A DNA stretch of 17,103 nucleotides from Methanobacteriota archaeon (GCA_002731195.1 PCAI01000004.1:10363-27465); one strand, 5' to 3'; counted from the stretch's first letter, positions 8,901 to 15,936 are shown. Numbers and translations are program-made. The notes: generated by a model not told the origin, from the sequence alone.

Positions 8901-9272
8901 AATGTTTGAATCATAAAGATGTTTTATTTCACTTGGGAGGATAGTGCCTCCTCCTCCTCCAACTAAACAAACGTGTCCAAAACCAGCTTCATCAAGGATT
9001 TGTTTTGTGTGTGTAAACATCTCCACAGCACCTCCCTGATATGAGGTAATAGCAACACAATGAGCATCCTCCTGTATGGCCGCTTTTGCTACTTCATCAG
9101 CACCTCTATCGTGCCCTAAATGAATTACTTCGCAACCCATCGATTGAAATATTCTTCTAAAAATACCAATCGCGACATCATGGCCATCAAATATCGCTGC
9201 CGCAGTGATAATGCGTAGAGGAAAAACTACTTGACCATCGCTATCCACACATGTCCGAGAACACACGTCCAA
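5991..9272 (-). CDS. icmF: Fused isobutyryl-CoA mutase (B12 domain + G-protein chaperone + mutase)
   Basis: Adenosylcobalamin-dependent carbon-skeleton isomerase, predicted to interconvert isobutyryl-CoA and n-butyryl-CoA in the cytoplasm. The 1093 residues have IcmF order. A B12-binding domain (~20-150) carries DGHDVAIG (His31, lower cobalt ligand), SYQGG and a GGGGG loop. A MeaB-like GTPase carries a P-loop GTGGAGKSS at 212-220, ETSGIGQGN and NKFD at 352-355. The C-terminal mutase barrel begins near 560. In the acyl pocket, RMFAGEG puts Phe595 where methylmalonyl-CoA mutase has Tyr89, and SMGQNT puts Gln739 where it has Arg207. This Phe/Gln pair defines isobutyryl-type enzymes. The start is TTG, 24 nt after the exporter stop. 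It is uncertain, since GTG codons slightly downstream also precede the conserved domain. It is the last gene of the synthetase-exporter-mutase operon. Confidence 0.95.
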   Translation of the reverse strand: MDVCSRTCVDSDGQVVFPLRIITAAAIFDGHDVAIGIFRRIFQSMGCEVIHLGHDRGADEVAKAAIQEDAHCVAITSYQGGAVEMFTHTKQILDEAGFGHVCLVGGGGGTILPSEIKHLYDSNIAKIYSPEDGREMGLTGMVSDAMERAAKNNLLDKIRFESINGQISANDHASVSKLLTLAENADEGMFKEIIDKIRPKNGLKCPVVGLTGTGGAGKSSLTDELMLRIQRDNPGTKIALLATDPTRKRTGGALLGDRIRMNSLSDDNLFMRSFASRNSGREIADCIGRSIEVCKAVGFDLIIVETSGIGQGNDAITEVANISLYVTTREYGAPSQLEKLEMLDSADIVVLNKFDRPGAEDALAEIRKQFKRNREMWDANDSDLPVVPTIASQFADAGVDQLWQKLSTLLNEKYSKKFLAAEPRLGRNGLPHRSPPIPPERQGYLAEVSSTIRNYHLRTESFASKIRMVQQLESAAKQMKLKKNKNAVENLEEEIKNIRLEIPDNIWRSLEEFKVKSEEYLSGTTSYTVRGKNIDVKTTKTTLSGLEMPRVALPEYSDLGDTLRWIRKENMPGSFPYTGGVFPFKRQDELPVRMFAGEGSAERTNKRYHFLSKDQNFNRLSVAFDSPSLYGNDPQERLDIFGKVCESGVSISTVDEMERLFEGFDLCAANTSVSKTINGNYWWHLAAFFNVAIRQQVKKFEEENGRKPHKKEYSQIKSRTLSSVRGTVQADQLKESMGQNTLVFNLDTALRMMGDVAEFYVDNEVRNHYFVSISGYHIAEAGANPISQAALTLSNGLTYVELFKSRGLDANKFLRNFSWFFSNGMDPEYAVIGRVCRRIWAIAMREMYGVEERGQKLKYHIQSSGRSLHAQEYTWNDYRTTLQALYALADNANSLHTNSRDEAFGTPTEDTVRDAVAIQLILSKEYGWLQNENPLQGSYVTNWLTDSVEEEILKIFEEMHRRGGVLGALEVNYQRNRIQDESMIYEHKKHSGELPIIGVNTFEEGVDNSLSVEEFNIEVTRSDESERMMVIERNKVFRETHAKEAEEGLERLKKVAREGGNLFEVMMEIVQYCTVGQVTQALFETGGKFRRNM

Positions 9273-9296
9273 AAGAATTATTGCATCATTATTACC

Positions 9297-9920
9297 TTAA
9301 AATGCTCCTAAAATTAGAAGTAGTGCAAATACAAACATCAATATCCCCATTGAACCATCAATAATATGAGACATTGATTTCAATTTCATTACCCTATCTC
9401 CTGTTGTCAATAAAGTTGCTACAGTTACGTACCATGTGCCATCAATTATCATCCCAAGGAATCCCATGCCAATAAGTGTCTCAATATCTACATCAGACTC
9501 AATAAAAGGAGTATAAAGTGCTAACATCCATGCAAGAATTTTTGGATTTAGAAGTGCAATCAAAAATCCCTGCATAAATCCCTTTCGATTCTGATTAGTA
9601 TTGTGATCTTCTTCTGCACTGTCTTTGGGTCCTTCTCTGGCACTTTGAATAAATACAAAGCCCAGCCAAACCAGTATCATCACTCCTCCATATTTCAGAA
9701 TTAATTCCGTCGAATCATGTATTGACAAAGCAGTAGCAATACCTGCTGCTGCTAGAAACGCATATACTCCAAAACCAATACCGTGCCCTATTCCTGTCAT
9801 TATTCCTTGTTGTCTTCCTCCAGCCAAGGTATTCCTAAGAACTACTGCCAAAGAAGGCCCAGGGCTCATCGCACCGAGAGTGAAAACTAAGGCAAGTCCT
9901 ATCCAGTCCTCAGGACTCAT
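9297..9920 (-). CDS. LysE/RhtB-family exporter
   Basis: An inner-membrane efflux carrier of 207 residues, usual for the LysE/RhtB superfamily, which exports amino acids and related small metabolites. The family signature is near the N-terminus (GAMSPGPSLAVVLRNTLAGG, then a G-rich stretch), and the mid-protein ALLNPKILAWM is the second conserved block. About six hydrophobic segments are split by a charged loop near residues 93-115. The ATG at 9920 is preceded by GAGG, which overlaps the TGA of the acyl-CoA synthetase gene. The pairing with acyl-CoA genes could mean export of an amino acid or organic acid linked to branched-chain metabolism, but the substrate cannot be inferred from the sequence. 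Confidence 0.88.
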   Translation of the reverse strand: MSPEDWIGLALVFTLGAMSPGPSLAVVLRNTLAGGRQQGIMTGIGHGIGFGVYAFLAAAGIATALSIHDSTELILKYGGVMILVWLGFVFIQSAREGPKDSAEEDHNTNQNRKGFMQGFLIALLNPKILAWMLALYTPFIESDVDIETLIGMGFLGMIIDGTWYVTVATLLTTGDRVMKLKSMSHIIDGSMGILMFVFALLLILGAF

Positions 9921-9932
9921 TTAGAGTCCTCA
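9921..9932 (-). promoter_or_regulatory. Shine-Dalgarno fused to stop codon (TGAGG)
   Basis: The synthetase TGA (9930-9932) is part of TGAGG, whose GAGG lies 8 nt before the exporter ATG. This allows reinitiation by the terminating ribosome. The same design occurs between the two dioxygenase genes. Confidence 0.55.
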
Positions 9933-11711
9933 AGCGCCTTCATACATCGCTTCAATTTCATTTGTCCAATTTTCTCTAATCTGTATTCTTCTGATTTTAA
10001 GTGTTGGAGTTAATTCTCCAAAGTCAACACTCAAATCTCTAGGCAAGATCTTAAATTTCTTAATTTGTTCAGGATTACTAAACCGCCCATTTAATTCTGT
10101 TACACTCTTCTGCATCTCAGCATGAACTTCTTCACTATCTGTATAATCTGAAAGTGTTTTCCCAAAACTTTCGAGTGTTGTGATTTGTACGGCCGGATCT
10201 TTTGGAATTTTTGTTGGATCCATGCCATGCTTATCTCTCAAAATAGCTCCAACATCTAACGTGAACAGTGCGCTACAGTATTTTCTATTATCGCCAATTA
10301 GCATACATTGAGAAACCATGGGGATCGACTTCATTGTTTCTTCAATTACTAGTGGTGCAATATTTTTACCGCCAGAACTAACGTATAATTCCTTTATCCT
10401 TCCAGTAATTTTTACATAACCGTCTAAATCGATTTCTCCTTTATCTCCAGAATGTAACCATCCATCTGAATCTATGGTCTCTGCAGTTGCTCCAGGATTT
10501 TTATAGTACCCTTTCATAATATGTCTCCCTCTGAAGAGTATTTCTCCAGATTCTGAAATCATCAATTCCGTTCCACTAAATGGTTTTCCTACAGTTCCGA
10601 ATTTATGATTTTTCTTGTAACCTAAAGTTGCTCCTGCAGTAGTTTCAGTCATTCCATATCCTTCAAAGAGTGGAATATCTAATGTATGAAACAATTTCAG
10701 AATATCTGGGTTAATTGGTGCAGCACCTGTAATTGCATACACACAATTTGACATTCCAATTGCTTGTTTTGCCTTTTTCTTAATGATTCCTCCAAGGATT
10801 GGTATTTTGGCCAATTTGATCTTTCCTCCTAACTTAGCTACTAAATTACTGTAAACCTTTTCATAAATTCTGGGCACTCCAATAAATAAATGTGGTTGTA
10901 CTTCTTTAGCGAAGTCAATTACGTTCAAAGGAGCATCAACAACAGTCATATGAAGTCCCCATCTTATATGTGCATGACAATCTACTAATTGGCCAAAGAC
11001 ATGAGCGCAGGGTAACCAAGAAACATAGCCCCAACCTCTCTGAAATTCTTGTAATTTCCAAACTTCTTCAAGCTCAAAATCAATATTGTCATGAGTCAAT
11101 TCCACTCCTTTTGGATTTCCTGTTGTCCCTGAGGTATAAATTAGAGTTGATGTATTTCCAGGCTTTATATTGGATACTCTCTTTTCTATTTCTGAATAGT
11201 CTATCTCCGCTCCTTTTTGTATAAAATCTGACCAAGAAATACATTTTGCATGTTCGGGCATATCAACTCCATCCATCACTACTACAGTTTCCACCTTATC
11301 CAATTTATCCATTATTTCATACAACCTGTAAGCACACATTTTCTCTTTGTTTCCTCCATCCATTGGATTATCTCCAACAAAAACAACTTTGGAATCCGAA
11401 TTACCAACGACCCATTCTACTTCTTCTGGTGAACAAGTATGATAAACTCCAACTGCTGCACCATTACACATATTTGCCGCGTGATAAGAAGTATACCATT
11501 CTACTCTATTATATGAATAAATACTCAATTTATCGCCTTCATTGAAACCTAATGCGATAAGTGATTTAGCCACTGAGGCAGTTTGTTCGTGAAATTCTGA
11601 CCAATTAATATGCTTCCATTCTCCATTGGAATTTTTTGTTGAGATTGCTTTCTCATTTCCATGATTTTCTGCATTTTTTATCAAATATTCAGGTGTAGTC
11701 ATTGCCGACAT
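9930..11711 (-). CDS. Long-chain-type acyl-CoA synthetase (AMP-forming)
   Basis: Adenylates a carboxylic acid with ATP and transfers it to CoA. The 593 residues match FadD15/ACSBG-type long-chain synthetases. The P-loop-like AMP-binding motif YTSGTTGNPKG lies at 192-202, GYGMTETTA at 351-359, GWLHSGDKGEID at 417-428, and the hinge/linker GRIKELYVSSGGKNIAP near 438-453. Lys572 in TPTLKIRR is the likely catalytic C-terminal lysine. It is the first gene of the operon with the exporter and IcmF. The ATG at 11711 has no Shine-Dalgarno, and a second ATG lies three codons in. Neighbouring IcmF hints that the substrate may include short or branched acids, but the protein itself looks like the long-chain clade. 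Confidence 0.93.
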   Translation of the reverse strand: MSAMTTPEYLIKNAENHGNEKAISTKNSNGEWKHINWSEFHEQTASVAKSLIALGFNEGDKLSIYSYNRVEWYTSYHAANMCNGAAVGVYHTCSPEEVEWVVGNSDSKVVFVGDNPMDGGNKEKMCAYRLYEIMDKLDKVETVVVMDGVDMPEHAKCISWSDFIQKGAEIDYSEIEKRVSNIKPGNTSTLIYTSGTTGNPKGVELTHDNIDFELEEVWKLQEFQRGWGYVSWLPCAHVFGQLVDCHAHIRWGLHMTVVDAPLNVIDFAKEVQPHLFIGVPRIYEKVYSNLVAKLGGKIKLAKIPILGGIIKKKAKQAIGMSNCVYAITGAAPINPDILKLFHTLDIPLFEGYGMTETTAGATLGYKKNHKFGTVGKPFSGTELMISESGEILFRGRHIMKGYYKNPGATAETIDSDGWLHSGDKGEIDLDGYVKITGRIKELYVSSGGKNIAPLVIEETMKSIPMVSQCMLIGDNRKYCSALFTLDVGAILRDKHGMDPTKIPKDPAVQITTLESFGKTLSDYTDSEEVHAEMQKSVTELNGRFSNPEQIKKFKILPRDLSVDFGELTPTLKIRRIQIRENWTNEIEAMYEGA

Positions 11712-11735
11712 AGTTCGTTCGGAAAACTATTCATG

Positions 11736-11745
11736 AATAAATATT
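11736..11745 (-). promoter_or_regulatory. TATA-like element for the synthetase operon
   Basis: AATATTTATT on the minus strand, 25-34 nt before the ATG at 11711, so transcription would start within a few bases of the ATG. Inferred from position and composition. Confidence 0.45.
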
Positions 11746-11770
11746 GGTGTAGTACAATACACTTAATTAC

Positions 11771-11776
11771 AAAAAA
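11771..11776 (-). terminator. Possible oligo-T terminator after the glycosylase gene
   Basis: A T6 run on the minus strand, 20-25 nt after the glycosylase stop codon. Archaeal RNA polymerase can stop at such runs without a hairpin. Short and unproven. Confidence 0.3.
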
Positions 11777-11795
11777 TACATCTATCTATACAATT

Positions 11796-12542
11796 TTATA
11801 ATTCAGGCAAAACAGATTTAAAATTCTCCCTCCAATCTGCTCCTTTATTCTTATTTGCAAGGGGCGAAGCTGGAGACGGATGCCAACATCCTTTCAGATT
11901 AACTTTAGTTCCTTTTAGGGCATATGAAGCTCTTTTTTGTGAATATCTGCCAACACCAATTACAGTTTCTATCTGCATCACATCTACTATTTCTCTGAGG
12001 TAAGCATCACACCTCTGAATTATCTTTCTTATGCTTCCTCCAGGTATCTTGTCAGGAGTTATATTTGTTCCATTATCGCCTTTAAAAAACATCAGCGGGC
12101 AGTGATTAACAACGAAAACCTTTGCAAATATATTGTCGATACTTCCGTAGTTATCAGACAAAGCGTTCCACAACCTTGTCCCAGAAATTTCTTCTTTATG
12201 CCAATCAAGTCCCTTGATCTCTCTCTTTGGATGTATTTCATCTGGTTGGGAAACTGGTAGATCTTTTATCTCCAGTAAATCTCTCACAATACTTGTTGCA
12301 GCAAATGGTATCCCCATTTGTCCCATTCCATGAGGGCCTGGATTCATGCCAAGCAAAATTGTTTTGGCTCCTTTGCTTCCTCCCAGTTCAATAAATGCTT
12401 TGTGTGGTTCCCAAGCATAAATCAATGGATTGTAAACATAATCAATAAAACCCTCTTTTAATAGTAAATTACTCATTGGTTGCAAATCTCGGCTAAGATT
12501 ATGAGAGGAATTAATTAAAGATTCAGTAATCATTTCAATCAC
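11796..12542 (-). CDS. SMUG1-type uracil-DNA glycosylase
   Basis: Base-excision repair enzyme predicted to cleave uracil, and perhaps oxidised pyrimidines, from DNA. It has 248 residues from the GTG. The SMUG1 motif I, GMNPGPHGMGQMGIPFA, holds Asn67 (equivalent of human Asn85) and Phe80 (the stacking Phe98). Motif II, HPSPASP, holds His221 (human His239). A histidine replaces the phenylalanine found in human SMUG1 after GMNPGP. No Fe-S cysteine set of family 4/5 archaeal enzymes is seen. The GTG start overlaps the stop of the upstream YbaK-like gene by 4 nt (GTGA), which implies coupling. An ATG three codons later is an alternative start. Confidence 0.9.
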   Translation of the reverse strand: MIEMITESLINSSHNLSRDLQPMSNLLLKEGFIDYVYNPLIYAWEPHKAFIELGGSKGAKTILLGMNPGPHGMGQMGIPFAATSIVRDLLEIKDLPVSQPDEIHPKREIKGLDWHKEEISGTRLWNALSDNYGSIDNIFAKVFVVNHCPLMFFKGDNGTNITPDKIPGGSIRKIIQRCDAYLREIVDVMQIETVIGVGRYSQKRASYALKGTKVNLKGCWHPSPASPLANKNKGADWRENFKSVLPEL

Positions 12543-13003
12543 TGTTTAATATCTACTATTGTAGCTCCACTAATTCTCACTAATTCTTCTGGAGAAATAG
12601 GAAAAACAACCTTAGAAGTCCCTCCAGCACCCCAAACAATATCATGTTTCATTAAATCTTCATCACAAAAGATGATACATTTTTCCAAATGACCAAATGG
12701 AGGGATGCCTCCTATCTCAAATCCTGTATTTTCTAAAACATACTCGGGAGATGCTTGCTTCGGTTTATATCCTAGTATCTTTTTTAATTTCTTTTTCCTA
12801 TCTACTTTATTACTTCCTGAAGTCACGATTATTATTGCACATTCTTTACCTGCAAATACAATAGACTTAGCAATACTGGAAACTTTGCATCCTAATTGTT
12901 TAGCTGCATCTTCTGCCGTTCTTGTTCCTTCTTCATATGCTCTAGGAGAAGGTGAAAAACCCTTTTTCTCACATTCTGTAAGCCATTCACTATGCTTACT
13001 CAT
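12539..13003 (-). CDS. YbaK/ProX-type aminoacyl-tRNA deacylase-like protein
   Basis: A single YbaK/EbsC domain, the family that hydrolyses mischarged aminoacyl-tRNAs (for example Cys-tRNAPro or Ala-tRNAPro) in trans. From the chosen ATG it has 154 residues. The conserved lysine region VSSIAKSIVF is near 41-50, followed by a Lys-rich helix (KVDRKKKLKKILGY) and the family loop GFEIGGIPPFGH. The frame extends to a TTG at 13021, but the ATG at 13003 gives a normal N-terminus and sits 21-33 nt after a TATA-like block. Substrate specificity cannot be assigned. It shares a transcript with the uracil glycosylase and diverges from the PAP2 gene. Confidence 0.88.
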   Translation of the reverse strand: MSKHSEWLTECEKKGFSPSPRAYEEGTRTAEDAAKQLGCKVSSIAKSIVFAGKECAIIIVTSGSNKVDRKKKLKKILGYKPKQASPEYVLENTGFEIGGIPPFGHLEKCIIFCDEDLMKHDIVWGAGGTSKVVFPISPEELVRISGATIVDIKQ

Positions 13004-13023
13004 GACGCCCGATAATATCAATC

Positions 13024-13036
13024 AAATTTTATTTTT
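13024..13036 (-). promoter_or_regulatory. TATA-like element for the YbaK-SMUG1 pair
   Basis: AAAAATAAAATTT on the minus strand, 21-33 nt before the ATG at 13003, with no Shine-Dalgarno. Fits a leaderless archaeal promoter. Confidence 0.4.
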
Positions 13037-13066
13037 CGGGTCATCTATTTTGAAAATTGATACTTT

Positions 13067-13082
13067 GGTGTGAAATCACACC
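13067..13082. promoter_or_regulatory. Perfect inverted repeat, candidate operator
   Basis: GGTGTG-AAAT-CACACC: six-base arms, perfectly paired, four-base centre. Flanking TTT/AAA extends it if a two-base bulge is allowed. It lies in the 115-nt divergent spacer, just upstream of the TATA-like block of the PAP2 gene and about 30 nt from that of the YbaK-like gene. It is well placed for a dimeric regulator acting on one or both promoters. Confidence 0.5.
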
Positions 13083-13084
13083 CC

Positions 13085-13097
13085 AAATAGGATTTTA
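13085..13097 (+). promoter_or_regulatory. Weak TATA-like element for the PAP2-type gene
   Basis: AAATAGGATTTTA, 22-34 nt before the ATG at 13119, directly after the inverted repeat. The match is weak and is called mainly because its spacing agrees with the other units here. Confidence 0.3.
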
Positions 13098-13118
13098 CTT
13101 CCGCATCCTTCTTCACCA

Positions 13119-14585
13119 ATGGCCGAGTGCAAAAAATTAATGGATTGGCCCATTGGTCCTTATGAAACTTCAATGGGGGCTTTGTTGCTATTGACTCTAC
13201 CAATCCATTGGTTCTTAACAAGAGATGAATCTGAAAAAAGAGTTTCGTTACGTAACCTTCCTAACGAAATCAAAGAAAAGGGATACTGGTGGCATATCAG
13301 TTTATATTTACTGATGTTTATCTATAAGGCAGGCATAGATCATCATAATGAACCAATTAAAGCAAAAGTTGGAGGCTATACGCACTGGATATATTATATT
13401 GAAGGAGATTGGACTAATTATGTGCAAGAATTCTTCCTAAATGATACTCTGACTAATTTACTTTCTGCTCACTATTTATTCATGTATTTATTTATGATAT
13501 GGTTTTCTCCAATATACTATATTTTAAGCAGCGATAAAACAATGGCAGATAAAGCAGCTTTGAATTATTTTGTCGTATATCTTCTTAGTGTGCCATTCTA
13601 TCTTTATTTCAATGTAGAAGTAACTTCTAGCTATGTTCCTGGAATGGATGCTCTCTTATATCATGATTCATTTACATTATCCTTTTTTACCGCTAATGAT
13701 CCAATGGACAATGCCATCCCAAGTCTGCACATAGGATTGCCTATAGGATTATTAATTATTAACAGATTACACTGTAAAGAACTAGGAATAAAAATAAAAC
13801 ATTGGAGGCATAGGGAATTTGACTTATTTGTAAGCCTCAATGTCTTGATATACATATTTTCTATTCAATATTTAGGAATACACTGGTTCGTAGATATATT
13901 CCCTGGAATAGTATTGGCATTTGTGACATCATATTTTGTACATCATATACAACCAAAACTCAGATCTACAGAATATCCTAAACTTAAATCTTTATTGCCA
14001 AATAAAAATCAACTTTATTCTATAATTGGTGTTTCATTATTCAGCTCATTTTTGATATTTTTTGTCATCATAGACGGGCCAGGAGTTAGTGAAGATGTTC
14101 CTAACTATAGAGTAGGTTACAACGATATAAATCTCGAAACTATAGAAGTACATAGTTTATCCAATCCCGTAAATGTTGAAGTAATTAATGTAGGTGAAGA
14201 AAGTGTACAATTATTATTGATTAAAACAAGTATGGTGGAAAAATACGCCGAAAAAGGTTTTTTTGATTGGGATGCTATTCAAGACGGAAAAACAAATATA
14301 TTTTCATTATCTACACAAGAGCGAGTTAACTTTTCAGTAAAAACCGAAGGTATTTACGACTCATATGTTATTTTGATTAGACTAACCAATCCCGATCCTT
14401 GTATGGGAGAAATTTCAGATTGTAGGCCAATCGAAGAGCGAATTGGAGAGGTAAGAATAACAAATCATTATTTCGATGATGAATTAATCTGGACTGCTTA
14501 TTTTGCTTCTTTTCCATCTTTCTATATTCTTGGCTATGTTTTAGGTATGAATAATAAGGAAATAATGGGCATAAAAACTCCCTAG
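13119..14585 (+). CDS. PAP2-type membrane phosphatase/transferase with added soluble domain
   Basis: A polytopic membrane protein of 488 residues. Two hallmarks of the PAP2 superfamily are visible: PSLH at 201-204 and GIHWFVD at 253-259, with His255 as likely nucleophile and Asp259 supporting it. The typical first motif (KxxxxxxRP) is not seen, as in the PAP2_3 branch that includes AUR1-like inositolphosphorylceramide synthases. Such enzymes hydrolyse or transfer lipid phosphate head groups at the outer membrane face. After the helices, residues ~325-465 form a soluble, beta-rich stretch with two cysteines (CMGEISDC), then a final hydrophobic segment near 466-480. The extra domain is not part of standard PAP2 proteins. 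No Shine-Dalgarno is present. The substrate, possibly a polar head group of archaeal lipid or a polyprenyl phosphate, is inferred only from the family. Confidence 0.85.
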   Translation: MAECKKLMDWPIGPYETSMGALLLLTLPIHWFLTRDESEKRVSLRNLPNEIKEKGYWWHISLYLLMFIYKAGIDHHNEPIKAKVGGYTHWIYYIEGDWTNYVQEFFLNDTLTNLLSAHYLFMYLFMIWFSPIYYILSSDKTMADKAALNYFVVYLLSVPFYLYFNVEVTSSYVPGMDALLYHDSFTLSFFTANDPMDNAIPSLHIGLPIGLLIINRLHCKELGIKIKHWRHREFDLFVSLNVLIYIFSIQYLGIHWFVDIFPGIVLAFVTSYFVHHIQPKLRSTEYPKLKSLLPNKNQLYSIIGVSLFSSFLIFFVIIDGPGVSEDVPNYRVGYNDINLETIEVHSLSNPVNVEVINVGEESVQLLLIKTSMVEKYAEKGFFDWDAIQDGKTNIFSLSTQERVNFSVKTEGIYDSYVILIRLTNPDPCMGEISDCRPIEERIGEVRITNHYFDDELIWTAYFASFPSFYILGYVLGMNNKEIMGIKTP

Positions 14586-14945
14586 AAATAGGCCCGTACA
14601 ACTTCCCAATCCTATCCAAATTCCTATTCTAAATGTGGGAAAATTATGCTTCCAGACATATGTTGTTTGAGATATCCAAAATAGTATTATTATAATAAAC
14701 CAGACAAAAAATATCAATTGAGGTAATATCCCAAATAATATTGATGCAAAACAACCACCAATCAATTCTTTTCGGCTTCCAATTCTTGGGGGTGAGAAAT
14801 ATAAAAGAAAAGATGATGCTAATAGGCATATCATTGGCTTAAATAGGGAACTTGAATTTTCTATAATGCCAAATAAACAAGCTAGTAAAAAACCAATTGA
14901 TAAGGGAATTGTGGCCGGCCATAATGGTATAGAATCCCACTTCAT
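14541..14945 (-). CDS. Small hydrophobic membrane protein, unknown function
   Basis: I do not recognise this 134-residue protein. It has about four hydrophobic segments (near 10-30, 34-50, 62-92 and 108-132) separated by short polar loops (SPPRIGSRKE, WKHNFPTFR), the usual pattern of a genuine small membrane protein. It fills a gap that otherwise holds no gene, and only its last 45 bases overlap the PAP2 gene, tail to tail. Its ATG at 14945 diverges from the dioxygenase operon start at 15031. No clear Shine-Dalgarno or TATA box is seen. A competing plus-strand reading from 14866 is just the upstream extension of the dioxygenase frame and lacks protein character. Confidence 0.65.
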   Translation of the reverse strand: MKWDSIPLWPATIPLSIGFLLACLFGIIENSSSLFKPMICLLASSFLLYFSPPRIGSRKELIGGCFASILFGILPQLIFFVWFIIIILFWISQTTYVWKHNFPTFRIGIWIGLGSCTGLFLGSFYAHYFLIIHT

Positions 14946-14996
14946 ATCGCATGGGAAACATACTTACTCCATCAATGCTATGAAAATCCTGAAGCG

Positions 14997-15010
14997 ATTA
15001 ATTCATATTA
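14997..15010 (+). promoter_or_regulatory. TATA-like element for the dioxygenase operon
   Basis: ATTAATTCATATTA, 21-34 nt before the ATG at 15031. This supports that ATG over earlier in-frame ones, because a start at 14866 or 14980 would lie upstream of the promoter. Confidence 0.45.
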
Positions 15011-15030
15011 CTGTAGTTGCCACAAAGGGC

Positions 15031-15936
15031 ATGGAGAAGGGCCAAGTTGTACTTGGATGCTTAGCACCACACCCTCCTCACTTGGTTTATGCTGAGAATC
15101 CGGAACAGAATGAGCCTTTTTCAGAAGGAGGTTGGGAAACTCTACGTTGGGGTTACAATCGCCTCGCAAGAAAATTAAAAAAAATTGATTATGATGTCAT
15201 GGTCATATTTACTCCTCATTGGGCAACTTATATCGGAACTCATTTCTTAGGTCTTCCAAAATTCAAATCTTTATCCGTAGATCCAATTTTTCCCAACATT
15301 TTTAGATATAAATATGACTTGACTGTAGACGTTCAGTTAGCACAAGAAATGCATAAATCTGCATCTGAAGCAGGAATAATAACGAAAATGATGACTAATC
15401 CAGATTTTAGAATTGACTATGGAACAATCACAAGTTGCCATATGTTAAATCCAGAATGGGATAAGCCGATAATTACTATAAGTAGTAACCGCAATACTCA
15501 TTATTACTCTGGGGAAGTAATGAACGAGCAAGCTACAGCACTCGGAGAGGCATGCCTAAAGGCAATAGAAAAAAGTGGTAAAAAAGTAGTACTCGTCAGT
15601 AGCCATAGTCTTTCGCATCGCCATTTTGTTACCGAATCTCCACTCCCAGAAGATATGAGTAGAGAACACATATACAATCACAGCCAATATGTGTGGGACA
15701 TGAAAATGATCAACATGATGAGGGAAGGTAAGATGAAAGAAGTCATAGATATCATGCCTGAATATACTGAACAAACTATCGCCGAAACAGAGGCCGGCGG
15801 ACTCACATGGATGATGGCAGCGATGGGTCTTCCAAACTATCCTGCTGAAATATATGGCTATCAATCAGTAATAGGAACTGGAAATGCTGTTGTTGCATGG
15901 GATCCTAATTCTCAAACAAGAGAAATAGTTTTGTGA
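15031..15936 (+). CDS. Class III extradiol dioxygenase, catalytic subunit (AmnB-like)
   Basis: A LigB-fold, non-haem Fe(II) ring-cleavage dioxygenase subunit of 301 residues, closest in recalled sequence to the beta subunit of 2-aminophenol 1,6-dioxygenase (AmnB, about 305 residues). The N-terminus LAPHPPHLVYAENPEQNEP is a hallmark of that group. The ligands are in place: His14 (APHPPH), His63 (TPHW) and Glu252 (before GGLTWM), each offset by one from His13, His62 and Glu251 of AmnB. Histidines near 190-195 (SSHSLSHRHF) fit the acid/base site. The frame is open upstream to 14866, but the chosen ATG matches family N-termini and follows a TATA-like block. The next gene encodes a ligand-less partner. 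The true substrate is unknown; no aminomuconate-pathway genes are visible here. Confidence 0.9.
   Translation: MEKGQVVLGCLAPHPPHLVYAENPEQNEPFSEGGWETLRWGYNRLARKLKKIDYDVMVIFTPHWATYIGTHFLGLPKFKSLSVDPIFPNIFRYKYDLTVDVQLAQEMHKSASEAGIITKMMTNPDFRIDYGTITSCHMLNPEWDKPIITISSNRNTHYYSGEVMNEQATALGEACLKAIEKSGKKVVLVSSHSLSHRHFVTESPLPEDMSREHIYNHSQYVWDMKMINMMREGKMKEVIDIMPEYTEQTIAETEAGGLTWMMAAMGLPNYPAEIYGYQSVIGTGNAVVAWDPNSQTREIVL

Noticed and set aside
5991..9272. Methylmalonyl-CoA mutase
   Set aside because: The pocket has Phe and Gln where methylmalonyl-CoA mutases have Tyr and Arg, and the G-protein domain is inserted as in IcmF.
14866..15030. N-terminal extension of the AmnB-like protein
   Set aside because: It overlaps the opposite membrane-protein gene and the TATA-like block, and family members begin at the ATG at 15031.
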